A stretch of 64,000 bases of DNA. It comes from Myroides sp. WP-1 (GTDB taxonomy: Bacteria > Bacteroidota > Bacteroidia > Flavobacteriales > Flavobacteriaceae). The notes beneath the pieces were generated by a model, which searched no databases, was not told the DNA's origin, and was given only the letters and a program-made list of their open reading frames with translations. This document shows, piece after piece, positions 7,218 through 16,192 of this stretch (within the stretch, counting starts at the first letter, position 1; every line of letters begins with the position of its first letter). The position numbers and the translations under genes are program-made. Location of the stretch: the NCBI RefSeq assembly GCF_014145635.1, contig NZ_JACHTC010000003.1:124001-188000 (forward strand), in the 5' to 3' direction.

Positions 7218-9134
7218 TTACATCAGTTCTGCAGCAACATCTTCCCATTCTTGCATCAATGACTCTACTTTCTTTTTGTTTTGCTCATAAGCCTTAAAAA
7301 AGCTTTCATCCTGCATCAGTTTTTCATAGTCTACAGCTAAACGTTCATCGTCTTTTGCTATTTTCTTTTCTAATGCATTGATTTCACTTTCGATTTTACT
7401 CAATCTATTTTGCAATGTTTTCTGTTTCTTTTGATCCTCATAGGACAAGGTAACAGTTTTTTTCTCTTCTACTTTAACAACTTGTGGTTCCTGTTTTTCA
7501 CTTTTTTTCTCAATTTCACGCATATTCTGTGCCTTGCGTTCTTCTAAGAAATAGTTGATATCCCCCAAATATTCTTTAATTTTTTGATCTTTAAATTCGT
7601 ACACTAAATTCGTCAATCCTTGTAAGAAATCACGGTCGTGAGAAACTAAGATCAAAGTACCTTTAAAATTAAGCAAAGCTTGTTTCAACACATTCTTAGA
7701 TTTAATATCTAAGTGGTTGGTTGGCTCATCCATCAGCAATACGTTGATTGGCGACAACAACATGCGGCATAAAGCTAAGCGATTTCGCTCCCCTCCTGAC
7801 AGCACTTTTACTTTTTTCTCTACATCATCTCCTCGAAACAGAAAAGCACCTAACATATCTCGCACTTTAACGCGATTGGCATCGGTAGCAGCGTCTAACA
7901 TCGTATCTAGCAAGGTTTTTTCACCATCTAAATAATCCGCCTGATTCTGCGCAAAGTATCCTATCTGAACATTGTGTCCTAATTTAATTGTCCCCTCGTA
8001 TTCGAATTCTTTCATCACCGCTTTAATCAGCGTTGACTTTCCTTGACCATTTTGTCCAACAAAAGCAATTTTGCTACCGCGTTCAATCAGGAAATTGACA
8101 TCTTTAAAGATAACCTTATCGCCAAAGCGCTTAGTTACCTGTTCCATTTCTAACACAACTTTACCAGGGTCAATACTCACCGGAAAAGAGATATTCATAA
8201 CCGCATTGTCATCTTCATCAACCTCAATGCGTTCTACTTTATCCAATTTCTTGATCAGTGATTGCGCCATAGAAGCTTTTGTTGCTTTATATCGGAAACG
8301 CTCGATTAACTTTTCCGTTTCCTCTATTTTTTTTGCTTGGTTCTTTTGAGCGGCCAATTGCATTTCACGCAATTCCTCACGTAAAACTAAATATTCCGAA
8401 TAGGGTTTATCAAAATCGTAGATCTTACCCAAAGAAATTTCAATAGTGCGATTTGTTACATTATCCAAGAACATTTTATCGTGAGAAATAATCACTACAG
8501 CTCCGGGATAACCTTTCAAGAAATTTTCCAACCAAATAATACTTTCAATATCCAAGTGGTTCGTTGGCTCATCGAGTAACAAAACGTCGTTATCTTGCAA
8601 CAACAATTTCGCCAACTCAATACGCATACGCCATCCACCAGAGAATGTATCGGTTAAATTATCAAAATCTTCGCGCTTAAATCCAAGACCTTGCAAAACA
8701 CGCTCGGTATTACCTACGTAATTATACCCTCCGATAATTTCAAATCGATGAGTTAAATCACTTAACTTTTCAATTAATTCGCTATATGATTCTGATTCAT
8801 AATCTGTTCGTTCTGCTAATTCTTTATTTACTCGGTCTAATGCAGCCTCGACTTCTTTAATTTCAACAAACGCTTGGTACGCTTCTTCTAAGACAGTACG
8901 ACCTGGAATAAAATCAATATCTTGACGTAAGAACCCTATTTTCAGTTCTTTTTCCATTGCGATACTCCCTGTATCAGGATCCATATCTCTGGACAAAAGC
9001 TTTAACATTGTAGACTTTCCAGCACCATTCTTACCAACGAGTCCTACGCGATCTCCAGCACCAATTCTGAATGTTACACTTTCAAAGAGGAATTCTCCTG
9101 AAAACGAAACAGACAAATTATGTATATTCAACAT
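7218..9134 (-). CDS. ABC-F family ATPase (YheS/Uup-like ribosome-associated)
   Basis: Soluble twin-ATPase ABC protein without membrane segments (638 residues). The first nucleotide site has Walker A GKNGAGKST at 34-42, signature FSGGW and LLDEPTNHLD. The linker near 250-320 is charged and helical. The second site has GQNGQGKST, signature LSGGERNRLAL and a second MDEPTNHLD. A C-terminal coiled coil (KLEKK-type heptads, about 560-638) follows. The length and tail fit the YheS/Uup branch of ABC-F factors, which act on translating ribosomes. Nothing ties it to antibiotic resistance. It begins 5 bases after the FAD oxidoreductase gene ends, so the two are probably co-transcribed. Confidence 0.9.
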   Translation of the reverse strand: MLNIHNLSVSFSGEFLFESVTFRIGAGDRVGLVGKNGAGKSTMLKLLSRDMDPDTGSIAMEKELKIGFLRQDIDFIPGRTVLEEAYQAFVEIKEVEAALDRVNKELAERTDYESESYSELIEKLSDLTHRFEIIGGYNYVGNTERVLQGLGFKREDFDNLTDTFSGGWRMRIELAKLLLQDNDVLLLDEPTNHLDIESIIWLENFLKGYPGAVVIISHDKMFLDNVTNRTIEISLGKIYDFDKPYSEYLVLREELREMQLAAQKNQAKKIEETEKLIERFRYKATKASMAQSLIKKLDKVERIEVDEDDNAVMNISFPVSIDPGKVVLEMEQVTKRFGDKVIFKDVNFLIERGSKIAFVGQNGQGKSTLIKAVMKEFEYEGTIKLGHNVQIGYFAQNQADYLDGEKTLLDTMLDAATDANRVKVRDMLGAFLFRGDDVEKKVKVLSGGERNRLALCRMLLSPINVLLMDEPTNHLDIKSKNVLKQALLNFKGTLILVSHDRDFLQGLTNLVYEFKDQKIKEYLGDINYFLEERKAQNMREIEKKSEKQEPQVVKVEEKKTVTLSYEDQKKQKTLQNRLSKIESEINALEKKIAKDDERLAVDYEKLMQDESFFKAYEQNKKKVESLMQEWEDVAAELM

Positions 9135-9139
9135 AAATA

Positions 9140-10201
9140 TTACTTCTTTAATTTAAACTTTTTGTAGCGGTGGATAGATAAATTCTCATCTAACGCTATA
9201 TTATTTTCTGTATAGTTATACAGTTGTTCGGCTAAATAAGGCGCCAATAAAACACCTCTGGTTCCCAAACCATTTAGCACCAAAATTCGATCTGATTCTA
9301 AACTTCGTCCGAGCAATGGACGTCTATCTTTAACAGTTGGACGAACACCTGCCAAGTGTTTTATCACTTCAAAATCAAGAGATATAAAACTTCTCAGTCC
9401 TTCTAGCAACTCTTCCTCACCTGCTTTGGTAGGCTCATCTGTTTTATCCTCCCAATTATATGTTGCTCCTAATTTATAACAATCATCGCCAATGGGAATC
9501 AAAAAAACACCTGCTTTCAACATGAAATCACAAGCTAGATTAGGTATTTTGACAATCATTAACTCACCTTTTGTTCCATCGAGTGGCAGTTGATTGAAAA
9601 ATGGATTTTGCAACAGACCAAAACCCTCAGCAAAAACAATGCGTTTTGCATGAATACCTTTATAGGACACGCCCTCATCATCATACTGTAAAGCCTCATA
9701 ATCAAAAGACTCAACTTTATAGCACCCCAACTGAGTCAGGTACTGACGATATGCGGGAATTAACTCATCTGTTTCCAAATATCCTGTTGATTGAACTTTC
9801 CCCAATCCAAACGACAAATCTACTCCTTCTATTTTTTTCTTTTCTATTTCAGGAGACAAAAAATCTTGTAAATTAGGTCTATCTGCTGCTTGAAACCAGT
9901 TGTTTTGTTCTTCAACAGATGCCAAACGGCGGTAAAGATCCATCGGATACCAGCACTTAACTTGTAATTTTGCCTCTAAAGCAGGATAAAAAACTTCTGC
10001 GATTGCCAGTTGTTCTTTTATTTTCCAAACATCCGTAAATCGCTTTAAAACAACTGGATTATACATTCCACCCGCAATCAAAGAAGAGGAGCGTTTCTCT
10101 GCATCAATCACAATAAACGTCTTTCCTTCCTGTGCTAATTTTTCAGTAAAAGCTATACCAGCTAAACCAGTTCCAACAACGATATAATCCACCATAATCA
10201 A
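9140..10201 (-). CDS. FAD-dependent oxidoreductase (DAO family)
   Basis: D-amino-acid-oxidase-fold flavoenzyme of 353 residues. The dinucleotide-binding motif VGTGLAG is near residue 7-13, followed by the acidic FIVIDAEKR strand end. The C-terminal part has the FAD contact GVRPTVKDRRPLLGR and a second glycine motif LNGLGTRGVLLAPYLAEQL. These features resemble the oxidase half of MnmC and glycine-oxidase-like proteins. The substrate is unknown. The second Met (residue 3) is an alternative start. The gene starts right after the gldN terminator and runs into the ABC-F gene. Confidence 0.8.
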   Translation of the reverse strand: MIMVDYIVVGTGLAGIAFTEKLAQEGKTFIVIDAEKRSSSLIAGGMYNPVVLKRFTDVWKIKEQLAIAEVFYPALEAKLQVKCWYPMDLYRRLASVEEQNNWFQAADRPNLQDFLSPEIEKKKIEGVDLSFGLGKVQSTGYLETDELIPAYRQYLTQLGCYKVESFDYEALQYDDEGVSYKGIHAKRIVFAEGFGLLQNPFFNQLPLDGTKGELMIVKIPNLACDFMLKAGVFLIPIGDDCYKLGATYNWEDKTDEPTKAGEEELLEGLRSFISLDFEVIKHLAGVRPTVKDRRPLLGRSLESDRILVLNGLGTRGVLLAPYLAEQLYNYTENNIALDENLSIHRYKKFKLKK

Positions 10202-10205
10202 TCCA

Positions 10206-10242
10206 TAAAAAAAAGCTCTTATTTAATTTAGATAAGAGCTTT
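10206..10242 (-). terminator. Terminator of the gldKLMN operon
   Basis: Read on the minus strand: stem AAAGCTCTTAT/ATAAGAGCTTT (11 bp), 9-base loop, then a run of T (A tract 10206-10211 on the plus strand), about 20 bases after the gldN stop. Confidence 0.88.
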
Positions 10243-10262
10243 ATAAATTAGTAATTACAAAA

Positions 10263-11159
10263 TTAGTAATTCCATAAATCATCTTCAAGGTTTCTGATCA
10301 ATTCTTTGATGCGTTCGCCTTCAAATAATTGACTTAACTCTCCACCTTTGATATAATCGTTGATACGAGTATCACCATATTGATTATCTGCTTTGTAAAT
10401 CGTAGAACTAAATCTTCTAGCGTTTAGCAAATGATCAAAATTCATTGGGTTCATTGGATTTTTAGAGTTGAATACTTGCGCTTCAAACAAAGTGTTTCTA
10501 GCATCCGGGAAGAATATCCAGAAAAGTTCAACCGCGTTTTCAACTTCAGCCCCTTTCGTATATAAATCTACTACTACTGGTGCTATTCCCAATAAACGGT
10601 ATTTTAATTGACCTTCATTGCGATCAAAATACCACATACCCACTACGTGATAAGATTTTACATCAGATGGACGTAACTCAACACGTTGAATATATTCTTC
10701 TGGAATTCTCTCACCAGCATTATAGTATTCAATACCAGCATCTGTAGTATCAATTTTAACGAAAGATGTTTCAAGCTCCTTTAACGATCTTTTTCTTTTA
10801 AAGTCGCTATCATCATATACTTCTGTGATAGCTCCAGACTTAATACCGTCAATTAAAGCTTGGAACATAGATTTTCTTCCATCTCCAGAAACTTCTTCAA
10901 TTGGATAGTAATAAGACTCATTAGCTTTCTCTTCTAGAGAAATGTTTTCCCATACTTTAATACCAAATAAGATGTCCTTATCTGCTACATACCCGTATGG
11001 AATTGGTCCTTCGCTTTGTACGTATATTTCTTGAATACTTTTCATTCCAATCTCCTCAGCAGACTTAGCGTTTAATAAGTTGCTTTGTGCAAATGATTGC
11101 ACTGAGAATATCGAAAATGCTACAAATAGTGAAATTTTTTTCCAGTTCATATTATTCAA
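10263..11159 (-). CDS. gldN: Gliding motility / type IX secretion protein GldN (PorN)
   Basis: Periplasmic component of the type IX secretion system that, with lipoprotein GldK, forms a ring under the outer membrane. 298 residues with signal peptide ending VQSFAQ. The GldN family pattern is visible: NAKSAEEIGMKSIQEIY, the IPYGYVADKDILFGIKVWE segment, then VVGMWYFDRNEGQLKYRLLGIAPV. The second Met (residue 4) is a possible start. It is the last gene of gldK-gldL-gldM-gldN and is followed by a strong terminator. Confidence 0.96.
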   Translation of the reverse strand: MNNMNWKKISLFVAFSIFSVQSFAQSNLLNAKSAEEIGMKSIQEIYVQSEGPIPYGYVADKDILFGIKVWENISLEEKANESYYYPIEEVSGDGRKSMFQALIDGIKSGAITEVYDDSDFKRKRSLKELETSFVKIDTTDAGIEYYNAGERIPEEYIQRVELRPSDVKSYHVVGMWYFDRNEGQLKYRLLGIAPVVVDLYTKGAEVENAVELFWIFFPDARNTLFEAQVFNSKNPMNPMNFDHLLNARRFSSTIYKADNQYGDTRINDYIKGGELSQLFEGERIKELIRNLEDDLWNY

Positions 11160-11186
11160 AGTTTTCTTCTTTTATTTATTTCGAAA

Positions 11187-12752
11187 TTACATGATTTCGA
11201 ATGTACAAGGTGCCGTTTTCTTCAGTGCATAATCTCCAGCACCGTCTAAACGTACCTTGATATCAGAAATAACAACTACATCTCCTAGTCTTGCTTTTGA
11301 AATCGCAGCTTTTGCTCTTTCGTTCATTCTATTTCCTTGAACTACCACTGAAGGTTGTCCAGGAACTTGCAATACAAATCCTGTAACTGTTAACCCTAAT
11401 TCAAAATCAAAATCCTCTAATTTTGCACCGATTGTTACAATCTCTAAGTTAGACTTAGGACCTTTCGCAGCGTATTCTCCACGAACTGTACCACGAGGTG
11501 CAGGAATATCTTTAATTCTAAATACTTTTTTGTCGCTTACCGATGTTCCGTCAGGTAATTTACCTGTTACGTTGATCGTAACTTCTCTACCAGCTTGAGG
11601 ACGCATATTATATTGTCCTGCTTTTCCTCCTTTAGATAAACCAGGAGCAGAAGCTACTACTTTATCATCAGAGATACCAGCAAATGAAATTGTCATTGGG
11701 TTTATCACCCCACGGTATACAACGTTCATTTTATCTGCAGAGATATTTGCTGAATTTGGTTTTGGCACAACAACATAGTTTCCTTTGATGTCGATTTCAA
11801 CAGGTTTTCCGTCTTCCATAAATGTAAATTTACCTTTTACATCATGCTCACCAACGTTACCTGTACCAAAGCTCAAGTTAACTTGACCATCTTCTAACGC
11901 TCTTGATAAATCAACTTTTTGACCATTCACTACTACTTCTGTAGGAACTGTAGATTTATCATAACGTCCTAATACAACTTTTCCTTTAAATTGTTCTCCA
12001 GCGAAGAAAGCTGATTTCTCAGGAATAACAATTGCAGCATAGTTACGCATAGAAGCCGCTTGACTTAATGTGTTTCCTAATAAGCTATTGTAGATCTCAT
12101 GCTCAATAACCATTGCGTCATTTTGCATTGTAGATAATTTAGTCAATGAAGCGATTGCTGGAAACCCTTGGAAGTTGTAATTCAAATATGGTTTTACAAC
12201 ACCTTCTCCATCTTTCACGTCAGAGATATCAAATCTATTTTGCAAATCTACAACAATTGGTTGAAACTTAACGTCTTCACCAACAATCCCTAAGATTGCG
12301 CTTTTATACTTTTCAATTGCTCCAATAAATTCTTCTCCTGCTGCAGAATATTTATCTCCACTAAACCAAGCTTGATCAATCACCTCACCTTTTTCCATAC
12401 GTTCAGCTGGTAATTTACCATCCACACGTTGTGCTTCTAAAGGATCTGTAATTTGTTTCTTTACAGTAGCAACGTAATCATAAAATTCTTTCGTTACTGT
12501 TGCCACTTGCTTCGCTTTCTTATAAGGCTCGCCAAAACGAGTTGGATCATCTGCTGATTTAGCCTCTAATCCTCCTAATAATCGTTCGTTATTATCAATC
12601 GCCGAAACGTTCGCCGATTCAAATTTATCGTTTACCATACCAAAAGCTGATAAAACCTCCTTTGACATCTGAAGTGCCATCATCGCGATGAACACAAGAT
12701 ACATAAGGTTAATCATCCTTTGCCTAGGCGTCAATTTTGCTCCTCCTGCCAT
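11187..12752 (-). CDS. gldM: Gliding motility / type IX secretion motor protein GldM (PorM)
   Basis: Inner-membrane protein with one N-terminal membrane segment (MINLMYLVFIAMMAL, about 12-27) and a long periplasmic part made of beta domains. It pairs with GldL as the proton-driven motor and reaches across the periplasm to the GldKN ring. 521 residues is the normal length. The start MAGGAKLTPRQRMINLMYLV is strongly conserved in the family. It lies 27 bases downstream of gldL. Confidence 0.97.
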   Translation of the reverse strand: MAGGAKLTPRQRMINLMYLVFIAMMALQMSKEVLSAFGMVNDKFESANVSAIDNNERLLGGLEAKSADDPTRFGEPYKKAKQVATVTKEFYDYVATVKKQITDPLEAQRVDGKLPAERMEKGEVIDQAWFSGDKYSAAGEEFIGAIEKYKSAILGIVGEDVKFQPIVVDLQNRFDISDVKDGEGVVKPYLNYNFQGFPAIASLTKLSTMQNDAMVIEHEIYNSLLGNTLSQAASMRNYAAIVIPEKSAFFAGEQFKGKVVLGRYDKSTVPTEVVVNGQKVDLSRALEDGQVNLSFGTGNVGEHDVKGKFTFMEDGKPVEIDIKGNYVVVPKPNSANISADKMNVVYRGVINPMTISFAGISDDKVVASAPGLSKGGKAGQYNMRPQAGREVTINVTGKLPDGTSVSDKKVFRIKDIPAPRGTVRGEYAAKGPKSNLEIVTIGAKLEDFDFELGLTVTGFVLQVPGQPSVVVQGNRMNERAKAAISKARLGDVVVISDIKVRLDGAGDYALKKTAPCTFEIM

Positions 12753-12779
12753 TATTTATAACTTTATCTGGATTATAAA

Positions 12780-13451
12780 TTAATTAGCACCGCGGTTACC
12801 CATTGCAGAAAGCATACCTCCATAAACTGTGTTTAAAGAAGATAAGTTGCTTGTTAAAGCAGACATTTGCTCTTTTAATTTGATGTTATTTTCAGCAACT
12901 TCTTTATTAATCTCAGCATTGCGAGTAGCGCTTTCCAACTGAACTTTATACATTGAGTTTAAAGATTCTAATTGAGCTGCAGCCATTGACATTTCTTCAG
13001 CATATTTTCTTGTAGAAGCAACAGAGTCAACTGTTGGAGCAATTTCTTTAGAAGCTGCTTCAAAGTTTCTGATACTTTTGCTTAAGCTACTCATTAATTC
13101 TCCATCAATTTTTGCTTCTTTCAATAAATCATCTAGTTTTTTAGATAACATACCTTCTTCTTCTGTTGATCCACCGCCAACAAATCCTACAGCACTACCA
13201 CCACCTCTAACTTGTGTTGGTTCTCCTCCTTTTAATTCAGGATAAACTTTTGACCAGTCTAACTCGTCATCAACTGGTTCGAAAGCAGATATCGCAAAAA
13301 TAAGAGCTTCTACAACCAATCCTAAAGTTAGCATATTATTTCCATTAATTGGACCTAACTCCATGTGCGTAATTTTAAATAATGCACCGATAATTACAAC
13401 TGAAGCCCCCATTCCATAACAGAAGTTCATTACTTTTTTAGGTATTGCCAT
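12780..13451 (-). CDS. gldL: Gliding motility / type IX secretion motor protein GldL (PorL)
   Basis: Inner-membrane partner of GldM. Two membrane helices are visible (about 9-28 and 37-57; the first contains VMNFCYGMGASVVIIGALFKI), with Glu residues at the ends of the membrane segments that fit a proton-path role. A cytosolic, mostly helical tail of about 160 residues follows, ending in a coiled-coil region (MYKVQLESATRNAEINKEV). 223 residues, usual length. It lies between gldK and gldM. Confidence 0.96.
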   Translation of the reverse strand: MAIPKKVMNFCYGMGASVVIIGALFKITHMELGPINGNNMLTLGLVVEALIFAISAFEPVDDELDWSKVYPELKGGEPTQVRGGGSAVGFVGGGSTEEEGMLSKKLDDLLKEAKIDGELMSSLSKSIRNFEAASKEIAPTVDSVASTRKYAEEMSMAAAQLESLNSMYKVQLESATRNAEINKEVAENNIKLKEQMSALTSNLSSLNTVYGGMLSAMGNRGAN

Positions 13452-13506
13452 AATTTTTTAAATGTTTTAATTGTTTGTCTATAATCTATAATTGTTTTGG
13501 TTCTGT

Positions 13507-14907
13507 TTATTTAGCCATTTTTGTGGCATTGCTTCTTGACATTGATCCAGAAACAGATTGTACTAATCTAAATCCGATGTAAGATCTAGCTGAATCTGCA
13601 TACTCAGAATCACGTGTAGCAACTTGTAACATATAAGCAGGGTCTCTCCAAGATCCTCCTCTGATTACTTTTAATGGCGTATCTGATCTTCTGTTTTTTG
13701 GTTTTAAGCTTGACATGAAGTCATAAGATGACGAATCATACGGTGAGCTAGTCCACTCAGCCACGTTTCCAGACATATTGTATAAGTTATATCCGTTTGG
13801 TGGATAAGCGCGTGCTTCAGCTGTATAAGTAGCTCCATCTGCTGCATAATCAAAACGACTTGGTTTGAAGTTAGCCATGAAACATCCTTTTTCATCTGTT
13901 GTGTAAGGACCACCCCAAGGATACATTGCACCTTCTAAACCACCTCTAGCAGCAAATTCCCATTCGCTTTCCATTGGCAATCTGTACTCATGTACTTCTG
14001 ACGGCATACTTTTTGAACGTAAGAACGTGTTTTTGTATAATGTTCTCCATGCTGCAAATGCTCTAGCTTGATGCCAGTTTACTCCTACTACTGGATATTC
14101 ACCAAAAGCTTCGTGCCAGAAGTAATCGTTGTGCATTGGCTCATTGTAAGAATATTGGAATTCTTTAATCCAACGCGTTGTATCTGGATAAATCAACAAC
14201 GTTTCAGTTTTCAAGTGTCTGCTGCGTTTTCCACGAGGATCTGTTCCTTTATCTTTCATTGCTCCTTCTAAATCCACATAGGTATATTTGAATTTAATTT
14301 TAGAAGCGTCAAACATACCCAATCCGTTGTACGTCTCTGAAGCTGGGATATACAATGAATCCATTACTTCAACATAGTACTCATCTGGATAACGATCTAC
14401 AGTTGCAGGTAAGTTTACTTTTTTGTTTAATCTTCTACCAGCATACATGTCATCACTACTATCCATGCTGTAGTAGTTTTCATACATATATCTTTGATAA
14501 GGTGTCATACGATCTAGATTTTCTTCATTATCTAAAAACGCATAAGCACCAATACCACCACCATCTGGAGTTAACCCCATATCATCAGCTGCAATAGCTA
14601 AACGAGTTCGGATAACCGAATCTTTTACCCATTCAACGAATTTTCTATACTGGTTGTTTGTAACAGCTGTTTCATCCATATAGAACGAACCAACAGTTAC
14701 CGTTTTTGTTGGAGCATCCTGTGCACCAAGGAAATCTTCATTTGATTGTCCCATTGTAAAAGTTCCACCTGGAACTAGAGACATACCATGAGGCTTCGTA
14801 GTTGACCATCTCTTCCCTTCTACTCCTCCTAACAACTCACCTCGATCTCCAGTACCACAGCTGCATACCAAAGCTAAAACTGCTCCTAACGTAATGATCT
14901 TCTTCAT
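13507..14907 (-). CDS. gldK: Gliding motility lipoprotein GldK (PorK)
   Basis: Outer-membrane lipoprotein of the type IX secretion ring. The signal peptide ends in a lipobox (ALVCSC, Cys17). The rest is a formylglycine-generating-enzyme-like fold: MSLVPGGTFTMGQ (about 42), DETAVTNNQYRKFVEW, the RLPMESEWEFAARGG block, NMSGNVAEWTSSPYD and VIRGGSWRD. In this family the fold is structural, not enzymatic. 466 residues. It is the first gene of the gldKLMN operon, preceded by a TAnnTTTG box. Confidence 0.97.
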   Translation of the reverse strand: MKKIITLGAVLALVCSCGTGDRGELLGGVEGKRWSTTKPHGMSLVPGGTFTMGQSNEDFLGAQDAPTKTVTVGSFYMDETAVTNNQYRKFVEWVKDSVIRTRLAIAADDMGLTPDGGGIGAYAFLDNEENLDRMTPYQRYMYENYYSMDSSDDMYAGRRLNKKVNLPATVDRYPDEYYVEVMDSLYIPASETYNGLGMFDASKIKFKYTYVDLEGAMKDKGTDPRGKRSRHLKTETLLIYPDTTRWIKEFQYSYNEPMHNDYFWHEAFGEYPVVGVNWHQARAFAAWRTLYKNTFLRSKSMPSEVHEYRLPMESEWEFAARGGLEGAMYPWGGPYTTDEKGCFMANFKPSRFDYAADGATYTAEARAYPPNGYNLYNMSGNVAEWTSSPYDSSSYDFMSSLKPKNRRSDTPLKVIRGGSWRDPAYMLQVATRDSEYADSARSYIGFRLVQSVSGSMSRSNATKMAK

Positions 14908-14977
14908 ATATTATTTAGGTTTTCTTATATACTTCTTAAAAATGTAAACGTATTCAATTATTTTTAATTTTCAAAAA

Positions 14978-14985
14978 CAAAGCTA
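14978..14985 (-). promoter_or_regulatory. -7 box of the gldKLMN operon
   Basis: The minus strand reads TAGCTTTG, matching TAnnTTTG, about 70 bases upstream of the gldK ATG. The -33 region is A/T-rich without a clear TTTG. Confidence 0.5.
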
Positions 14986-15002
14986 AAAAAAATTTAGTTT
15001 AT

Positions 15003-15026
15003 ATTTAACATATAAAAATGTTAAAT
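15003..15026 (-). terminator. A/T-rich hairpin after the arginase-fold gene
   Basis: ATTTAACAT/ATGTTAAAT (9 bp) with a 6-base loop, starting 10 bases after the stop of the gene at 15036. The T-run is slightly offset, so it is a weak terminator candidate. Confidence 0.5.
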
Positions 15027-15035
15027 TTTTTTTAG

Positions 15036-16184
15036 TCACACTAAACTCTTTTTAAATGCTCTCCACCATCTATCAGGCAATTGCTGTGCGGTAGCTTTTT
15101 CATAATCTTCATAGCTACAAGGCAACAATGTTTTCTTTGTTAACTTTTCGTTAACACCTGTACCAACATTTACTTCTATCCACCATCTTCCCGAGATATC
15201 ACTCTTGTAGAATACTAGATTTTCATAATCATCAAATGGCACTATATACTTGATATAATTATCTTTACAAGCAAATGGATATTCATTGTAGCGATAATTC
15301 ACTCCTTCAATAAAATACCACAAAACCTGTCCTAATAATAACGTTTCGTTCATTTGATTATTGTAATTAAATATTCCAAATGTACTAACTTTATCACTTA
15401 AACCACTATACCTTGCCAAAGAACAAATTTCTCGTCCATCAAATCCATTGGGATTAAAAGTCGAAAAATTACCTGAATCGCTTGATTTGACAGCATTAAT
15501 ATCAACACTCACAATATCAGCATCTCGCAACACTGGTTCCGCCAGTGCAATATTATTAATAATTTCCCCAACTCTGTAAGCTTCGAAGAATAAATTTTCA
15601 ATTAAATCGATTTCTTCTTGAGAATTATAATACGTTTGGTAGCCTAAATTTGAAAAATTGAACAAATTATTGGGTTCTTCTAGAATAATTCGCGATATGA
15701 AACTTTCTGCAGCACATCCCCCATCTTTTGCGACATCTAATTTATGATCAATACAAACTAAATTTACCATTTGTTCGAGCTTGTCATAACCGCGATACAT
15801 CGCATAAGTTAAATCCTGACTTCCACCAATAACAACCGGAATCACGCCATTCTTAACTAAATCTTCTACAACTGTACGAAGCAAAAAATAAGTATCCTCA
15901 ATAGTATCACCTGGCAGAATATCTCCTAAGTCCACGATTCGAACATGCCAATTTCCGGGAAACAACGTATAAAAAGACTTTCTGACTTTCATTAAGTCTA
16001 CGATATCAACTTCTGATTCTAACCCTCTATTATCTGTAACTCCGATAAGCGCAATTTTGTATTGACTATACTTGTCGAAATCACCACCAGAATGGAAGTG
16101 AACCTTCTTCCCTAGACTTTGACTAGGCAATCCATCGATATAATTCCTGAATTCAACACTAACTGGACGTAAAAGTTCTAACAT
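15036..16184 (-). CDS. Arginase-fold (formimidoylglutamase-like) protein with degenerate metal sites
   Basis: 382-residue cytosolic protein of the arginase/agmatinase/formimidoylglutamase superfamily. The three metal-binding blocks can be located but are altered. GGDHS is GGSQD, DxHxD is DHKLD, and SxDxD is SVDIN. Several of the six metal ligands are therefore missing, including the first His. By family knowledge such a protein is unlikely to hydrolyse guanidino compounds in the usual way. It sits between topA and gldK, 8 bases downstream of topA and in the same direction, a position I recall from other flavobacteria. It may have a structural or motility/secretion-related role, which is inference. 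Databases would probably call it formimidoylglutamase. Confidence 0.7.
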   Translation of the reverse strand: MLELLRPVSVEFRNYIDGLPSQSLGKKVHFHSGGDFDKYSQYKIALIGVTDNRGLESEVDIVDLMKVRKSFYTLFPGNWHVRIVDLGDILPGDTIEDTYFLLRTVVEDLVKNGVIPVVIGGSQDLTYAMYRGYDKLEQMVNLVCIDHKLDVAKDGGCAAESFISRIILEEPNNLFNFSNLGYQTYYNSQEEIDLIENLFFEAYRVGEIINNIALAEPVLRDADIVSVDINAVKSSDSGNFSTFNPNGFDGREICSLARYSGLSDKVSTFGIFNYNNQMNETLLLGQVLWYFIEGVNYRYNEYPFACKDNYIKYIVPFDDYENLVFYKSDISGRWWIEVNVGTGVNEKLTKKTLLPCSYEDYEKATAQQLPDRWWRAFKKSLV

Positions 16185-16192
16185 GTTTTCTA

